The notes under the pieces are model-generated. The model was not told the DNA's origin. It made no database searches and saw only the letters and a list, made by a program, of their open reading frames with translations. From assembly GCA_937928335.1 (NCBI GenBank), contig CALFWN010000055.1, positions 1 through 9,617 of the forward strand: a stretch of DNA of 9,617 bases. Direction: 5' to 3'. The stretch comes from an uncultured Litoreibacter sp. (GTDB taxonomy: Bacteria; Pseudomonadota; Alphaproteobacteria; Rhodobacterales; Rhodobacteraceae). Numbering within the stretch: position 1 is the stretch's first letter; every line of letters starts with the position of its first letter. A program made the position numbers and the translations under genes. This document shows, one piece after another, positions 6,093 to 9,617 of the stretch.

Positions 6093-6979
6093 TGAGCCAC
6101 CCCGAAGCTGCGGTTCCTCAGCTGCTTTTGCACCTCGTAGATGGTGAATTCCTCCGTGGGCAGCGGCGCGGGGATACGCGCGCCCAGCGATTGTACCCGA
6201 GGCTCCAGCACCGGGTCACCGCATAAAAGCCGGGTGTTGTAATCCTCAATGCCCGCCCATTTGGTCATCGACCCCATGATCGGAAACGCATCCGCCGCCA
6301 TCATCTCGTAAAACAACAACCGGCGGTCACGGTCCGACACGTTCAGCGCGGAGCCATGCACGATCCGCCCGTGATGGATGGAAATCGACCCCGCAGGCCC
6401 CGTCAGCTCCACCGCATCCTTCATATCATAGCCGCAGGCCGCCAGATCCATCGCGCCCGCGAATACCCCGTCCACATGATGGTCGTTGATCGGATGTTTG
6501 TGCGAGCCGGGAAACACCATAAGCGGCCCGTTTTCGCTGGCCATGTCGTCAATAATCACCGCAATCGCCAGCACATCATCATTGGTATGCGGGTAGAAGG
6601 CGAAATCCTGATGCCATTCAACAGCGGCCCCGTAGCCGCCCATTTTCATGTTCAGCTTGGTCGTGTGCAGGCGTAACGCAGGCCCGATCAAGTCGCGCGC
6701 AGGCGCCAGCACATGGTCGGAATACATCAGCTCCCGCATCACCGCATTATGCGTATGCGGCAGCTTGATGCGGCGCACCCTCGGATCATCCGCGCTGTGG
6801 CTGTCCTCCAGATCAATCTGCGCGTTCGAGGCCGTCATCCCCCGCGCCTGTTCCTGATATTTGGCAATCTCGTCGCGGATATTCTGCATGATGTCGTCAG
6901 GGATGCGGTTCTCCAGCACCAGATAGCCATTTTCCTCATAAAACGCCTTCTGCTCCGGGGTGAGGGTTTCCAGGGTCAT
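6089..6979 (-). CDS. Phytanoyl-CoA dioxygenase (PhyH)-family Fe(II)/2-oxoglutarate oxygenase
   Basis: A 296-residue cytoplasmic oxygenase. The iron ligands are visible as WHQDF (His123, Asp125) and IVHGSA (His208), with Arg219/Arg220 eleven to twelve residues later for the 2-oxoglutarate carboxylate. NGPLMVFPGSHKHP (150-163) is the typical PhyH strand after the first ligand pair. The WHQDF...NGPL..PGSHK stretch resembles ectoine hydroxylase EctD more than human PAHX, but the EctD operon context is absent. The family hydroxylates aliphatic carbons, and hydroxylation next to O or N leads to loss of the group, so demethylation or dealkylation is possible. The ATG at 6979 overlaps the preceding stop as ATGA, with GGAGG 10 bases upstream. 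It sits between the AroE-like and FAD enzyme genes, implying an oxygen-dependent step early in the pathway. Confidence 0.92.
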   Translation of the reverse strand: MTLETLTPEQKAFYEENGYLVLENRIPDDIMQNIRDEIAKYQEQARGMTASNAQIDLEDSHSADDPRVRRIKLPHTHNAVMRELMYSDHVLAPARDLIGPALRLHTTKLNMKMGGYGAAVEWHQDFAFYPHTNDDVLAIAVIIDDMASENGPLMVFPGSHKHPINDHHVDGVFAGAMDLAACGYDMKDAVELTGPAGSISIHHGRIVHGSALNVSDRDRRLLFYEMMAADAFPIMGSMTKWAGIEDYNTRLLCGDPVLEPRVQSLGARIPAPLPTEEFTIYEVQKQLRNRSFGVAQ

Positions 6980-7809
6980 GGTCTGAGCACCTCCAGCTTG
7001 GGCAAAATATCCTCCGCATCCACGGTGATGCCAGTGTAGGCCGCAAAGGACCGGACCGCCATATGACGAAACAGATCGAACCCGGTGACCACCTGCACCC
7101 CCGCCGCGCCCGCGTCTTGCAGGAAGGCCGTGTCGGTGGGCGTGTAGACCGCGTCAAAGGCCCATGCCTGCCCGCTGATCAAACCGGCCGGAAAGGCCGA
7201 TCCCGGATATTCCGCCATCCCCATCGGCGTCGCATTCACAAGGCCCGATGCGCCTCGCACGGCGCTGTCAAACTCCGAGGAAGGGATCGCGCGGGCGGGT
7301 GGGCCGATGCTGAAAGCGAGGTCCTTCGCCCGCAGCGTGTCCGTGTCATAAATCGCCAGATCAGACACGCCCAGCGACACCAACGCCGCCCCGATGGACC
7401 GCGCCACGCCGCCCGCGCCCGCCATCACAACCGGCCCCCGATCCACAAGCCCCCGCTCCGTCACAGGCGCGAAAGCCGCCAGAAACCCTGTATAATCCGT
7501 ATTATACCCGATCAGATATTCGCCAAAGACCAGCGTGTTGCACGCCCCCAGATGCGCCACGTCAGGGTGCATCCCCTCCTCCGCATAGCGCGCCGCGTTG
7601 GTCTTGTAGGGATGCGTCACCGTCACCCCGCTCCACCCGCGCCCCGTCAACCCATGCACGGTCGCATCAAAATCGAACGCCGCCAGCGCGGCGGTGTCAA
7701 TCAGCTCAAATTCCAGCCCAATCCCATGCGCGGCGCACATGATCTCCAGCGCCGCAGGCAACCGCGTGCGCGAGATATGCGCGCCAATCAGCCCCGCCCG
7801 TAACGTCAT
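6976..7809 (-). CDS. Shikimate/quinate dehydrogenase-like protein
   Basis: A 277-residue protein with the full AroE-family framework. It has GVTVTHPYK with catalytic Lys69, GACNT (Asn91), GYNTDYTGF (Asp105 as the partner acid), GAGGVAR (131-137) for NAD(P), NATPMGM (192-198) and DAVYTP. The carboxylate-binding SxS/SRTP segment after GLIG is altered: residues at the two contact positions appear to be Thr15 and Leu17 (SRTRLP). The late Gln of the GMLxxQ segment is Met250 (GFDLFRHM). Lys and Asp are kept, so oxidation or reduction of a ring hydroxyl is likely, but shikimate itself is doubtful. Biosynthetic aroE is normally not placed in such an operon, which also argues for a catabolic role on a cyclohexane- or cyclohexene-type substrate. 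It has a strong Shine-Dalgarno AGGAGG 7 bases before the ATG and an ATGA overlap with the preceding gene. Confidence 0.88.
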   Translation of the reverse strand: MTLRAGLIGAHISRTRLPAALEIMCAAHGIGLEFELIDTAALAAFDFDATVHGLTGRGWSGVTVTHPYKTNAARYAEEGMHPDVAHLGACNTLVFGEYLIGYNTDYTGFLAAFAPVTERGLVDRGPVVMAGAGGVARSIGAALVSLGVSDLAIYDTDTLRAKDLAFSIGPPARAIPSSEFDSAVRGASGLVNATPMGMAEYPGSAFPAGLISGQAWAFDAVYTPTDTAFLQDAGAAGVQVVTGFDLFRHMAVRSFAAYTGITVDAEDILPKLEVLRP

Positions 7810-8798
7810 GCCGCCACCTCCTGGCGTGGCGCGACAGCGGCCTCGATGGCCAATGTCACCCGCAGGCTTTCCGTGGCATCCGCTGCACTCACCAAAGGCG
7901 CGGCGCGCCCTGCCACAACATCCGCAAAATGCTGAAGCTGCGCCACCAGCGGCACGTTGCTCTCCCCCACGCAGGTTTCAGGCACCGCAGGTTGCGACCA
8001 GTCCTCGGCATCGCCCCAAACGGTCAATGAGGGGAAACCAATCGACCCACGGCTGCCGCTGATCCGCAGATAATCCTCGCCCGTTGTTCCGATATTGGGG
8101 TTCTCCCCGGTCCCGGCCTCAAACCCCCACGGGCTCAAAGCGCTGTCAGCAAACCCAATCGACGCGGCCAGCCCGCTGTCAAACATCACGCTCACAGCCC
8201 CGCTTTCCACCCGCGCAGCACCGCGTTGCGCGTTCGAGCCAACCCCGGTGACCACGGCCACCTCCCCGAATAAATACCGCAACAAATCAACCTCATGCAC
8301 CAGATTGATCATCACCGGCGAGCCATCCGCCCCCGCCCGCCAATTCCCTTCAAAATAGCTGTCGGGTTTCTTCATCGCCCAGATCATCGAGGCCAGTATC
8401 GGCGCGCCTATCACGCCTCCCTCAATCATTGCCTTCAGCTGCGCCACCCGCGCATGGTGCCGCCGGTGATGGCCCACCAGGGTCTGAACACCCGCCCCAT
8501 CCGCTGCCCGTGAAATGCGCTCCGCCGCCGCCACGCTATGGGCAACAGGTTTCTCGATCAGCATGTGCCAGCCTCGCGCCGCCGCCGCCTCCGCATGATC
8601 CGCGTGCAGATGCGAGGGCGTGGCGATCAGCACCGCATCCACCGCCACATCCACCGCATCAATCGAAGCAAAATGCGGCACATCCGCCTGAGACAGCACG
8701 GGGTCAACACACCCCACAACCTCCACGTCCGGCACCTCCAGCGCATGTCGCAAATGCCGCGCGCCAATCAGCCCAATGCCCGCAATCAGCAACCTCAC
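7806..8798 (-). CDS. Gfo/Idh/MocA-family NAD(P)-dependent oxidoreductase (copy D)
   Basis: A 330-residue family member with a different active-site subtype from the other three. The Rossmann motif is AGIGLIGARH (GIGLIG at 7-12), the catalytic motif is IEKPV with Lys83, and the substrate domain has SPVMINLVHEVDLLRYLFG with Asn165, His168 and Asp171. The INLxHxxDLLRYL pattern marks a subgroup often annotated as myo-inositol dehydrogenase-like, though its members act on varied substrates. The start is GTG at 8798, overlapping the upstream TGA as GTGA. The first coding residues (MRLLIAGIG) begin directly with the first beta strand, so no longer start is needed. The nearest ATG, at 8800, is in another frame. 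It lies between the UxaA-family lyase and the AroE-like gene, consistent with oxidising a ring or chain hydroxyl early in the pathway. Confidence 0.9.
   Translation of the reverse strand: MRLLIAGIGLIGARHLRHALEVPDVEVVGCVDPVLSQADVPHFASIDAVDVAVDAVLIATPSHLHADHAEAAAARGWHMLIEKPVAHSVAAAERISRAADGAGVQTLVGHHRRHHARVAQLKAMIEGGVIGAPILASMIWAMKKPDSYFEGNWRAGADGSPVMINLVHEVDLLRYLFGEVAVVTGVGSNAQRGAARVESGAVSVMFDSGLAASIGFADSALSPWGFEAGTGENPNIGTTGEDYLRISGSRGSIGFPSLTVWGDAEDWSQPAVPETCVGESNVPLVAQLQHFADVVAGRAAPLVSAADATESLRVTLAIEAAVAPRQEVAA
7817..7822 (-). promoter_or_regulatory. Consensus ribosome binding site for the AroE-like gene
   Basis: Minus-strand AGGAGG, a perfect anti-16S match, lies 7 bases before the ATG at 7809. 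It is embedded in the last codons (Gln-Glu-Val) of the upstream Gfo/Idh/MocA gene. It is the strongest site in the operon and suggests that this gene is well translated in its own right as well as by coupling. Confidence 0.65.
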
Positions 8799-9617
8799 AT
8801 CACCGCCCCGATCTGCCAGGGCACGAACTCGTAATCGCCTAAACCCTGTGCCTCCGACTTTGACGCCTCTCCCGAGGCCACCCGCAGGATCAGCTCGTAA
8901 ATCTCGCGGCCCTTCCCCTCCAACGTCACACCGCCGCTCAACATGTCGCCCGCGTTGATATCCATGTCATCGGTCATGCGCCCATACATCTCGGTATTGG
9001 TCGCGACCTTGATGGTCGGCGCGGGTTTCGACCCAAAGGCCGAGCCGCGCCCGGTGGTGAACACCACCAGATTGCAACCTCCTGCAATCTGCCCCGTCAC
9101 GCTTGCCGGGTCATATCCGGGCGAGTCCATAAACGTGAACCCTTTAGCCGTCACCGGCTCCGCATATTTGTAAACACCCGTCAAAGGCGAAGTTCCGCCC
9201 TTCGCCGCAGCCCCCAGCGATTTCTCCAGAATGGTGGTCAGCCCACCCTTCTTATTGCCCGGCGAGGGGTTGTTATCCATCGAGCCACGGTTGCGTTCGG
9301 TATAATCCTGCCACCAGTCAATCAGCCCAATCAGCCGCTCCCCAACGGCCGGAGAAACAGCCCGCCGCGTCAGCAAATGCTCTGCGCCATAAATCTCCGG
9401 CGTTTCGGCCAGAACCCCCGTGCCGCCCTGCGCGGCCAGCAAGTCACAGGCATATCCCAAAGCCGGGTTCGCCGTCACGCCAGACCACGCATCCGATCCG
9501 CCACATTGCAAGGCGACCTTCAACTCCGAGGCGGGGCATTCAACACGCACCGCCTCATTCGCAATCGGCAGCATCGCCTCGATCTTCGCGATCCCCATCT
9601 CAATGGTGCGCTGCAAC
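8795..9617 (-). CDS. UxaA-family hydro-lyase (altronate dehydratase-like), C-terminal 274 codons
   Basis: The gene runs off the right edge. About 273 residues of the C-terminal catalytic domain are visible, with no believable start inside the window. Family landmarks are CGGSDAWSGVTANP, AETPEIYGAEHLLTRRA, NPSPGNKKGGLTTILEKSLG, GGCNLVVFTTGRG and the C-terminal EFVPWQIGAVM. Full-length altronate dehydratases are around 500 residues with an N-terminal SAF domain, so roughly the first half is missing here. The family dehydrates sugar acids (altronate, galactarate) using iron. The sulfolactate sulfo-lyase subunit SuyB belongs to the same superfamily, and I cannot separate these from the visible part. 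The sequence is not close to E. coli UxaA in detail and belongs to the EFVPWQ-ending branch. Its stop overlaps the next gene's GTG by 4 bases. It is the most upstream gene seen and links the operon to sugar-acid breakdown. Confidence 0.9.
   Translation of the reverse strand, partial: LQRTIEMGIAKIEAMLPIANEAVRVECPASELKVALQCGGSDAWSGVTANPALGYACDLLAAQGGTGVLAETPEIYGAEHLLTRRAVSPAVGERLIGLIDWWQDYTERNRGSMDNNPSPGNKKGGLTTILEKSLGAAAKGGTSPLTGVYKYAEPVTAKGFTFMDSPGYDPASVTGQIAGGCNLVVFTTGRGSAFGSKPAPTIKVATNTEMYGRMTDDMDINAGDMLSGGVTLEGKGREIYELILRVASGEASKSEAQGLGDYEFVPWQIGAVM

Noticed and set aside
6976..7809. Ordinary biosynthetic aroE for aromatic amino acid synthesis.
   Set aside because: The substrate-contact residues differ (Leu17, Met250) and the gene is embedded by 4-base overlaps in a catabolic operon, so housekeeping AroE is unlikely, though not excluded without the rest of the genome.
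8795..9616. The UxaA-family protein as a complete 273-residue gene starting with TTG near the right edge.
   Set aside because: The reading frame is open to the edge and the visible part corresponds to only the C-terminal portion of the family, so the TTG is an internal leucine codon.
116..9617. Myo-inositol (iol) catabolic operon.
   Set aside because: Gfo/Idh/MocA dehydrogenases and a PfkB kinase are shared with iol operons, but IolB, IolD, IolE and IolJ-type genes are absent and the kinase is ribokinase-like and not IolC-like.

Overview
The window is GC-rich bacterial DNA with one dominant layout: ten protein-coding genes, all on the minus strand, packed end to end with almost no space between them, followed at the left edge by the first part of a minus-strand tRNA-Gly(UCC) gene. 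The composition, the tRNA sequence and the style of gene cluster (dense runs of Gfo/Idh/MocA dehydrogenases, a UxaA-family hydro-lyase and a PhyH dioxygenase) suggest an alphaproteobacterium, most likely a Rhodobacteraceae/Roseobacter-type organism. That placement is inference from gene content, not a database match.

In transcription order (right to left) the genes are: a UxaA-family hydro-lyase (5' end outside the window, 8795-9617), a Gfo/Idh/MocA oxidoreductase (7806-8798), a shikimate/quinate dehydrogenase-like protein (6976-7809), a phytanoyl-CoA dioxygenase-family Fe(II)/2-oxoglutarate oxygenase (6089-6979), a monomeric sarcosine oxidase-like FAD enzyme (4995-6092), a beta-hydroxyacid dehydrogenase resembling YihU (4117-4998), three consecutive Gfo/Idh/MocA oxidoreductases (3082-4107, 2079-3089, 1024-2082) and a ribokinase-like PfkB kinase (116-1021). 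Seven of the nine junctions overlap by 4 or 8 bases (ATGA, GTGA or ATGTCTAG). The other two are gaps of 9 and 2 bases. This is almost certainly one transcript with coupled translation. No transporter or regulator is in view; they would be expected upstream, beyond base 9617.

Together the genes look like a catabolic pathway for a polyhydroxylated substrate. Seven probable NAD(P)- or FAD-linked redox enzymes and one oxygenase oxidise or trim it, a UxaA-type lyase removes water (or another leaving group) from an acid intermediate, and a sugar kinase phosphorylates a product for central metabolism. I do not recognise the whole set as a described pathway. Several enzymes carry substitutions at positions that bind substrate in the characterised relatives: the AroE-like protein, the ribokinase and two of the Gfo/Idh/MocA proteins. 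The substrate is therefore probably not the textbook one for each family. Possible substrates are a cyclitol or aminocyclitol (including mycosporine-type compounds), a modified or methylated sugar or sugar acid, or a sulfonated sugar derivative; the sequence alone does not decide between them.

The only non-coding stretch is the 70-base gap at 46-115, between the end of the kinase gene and the tRNA. It holds a candidate tRNA promoter and weak inverted repeats that could end the operon transcript. No mobile elements, CRISPR arrays, riboswitches or pseudogenes were seen.
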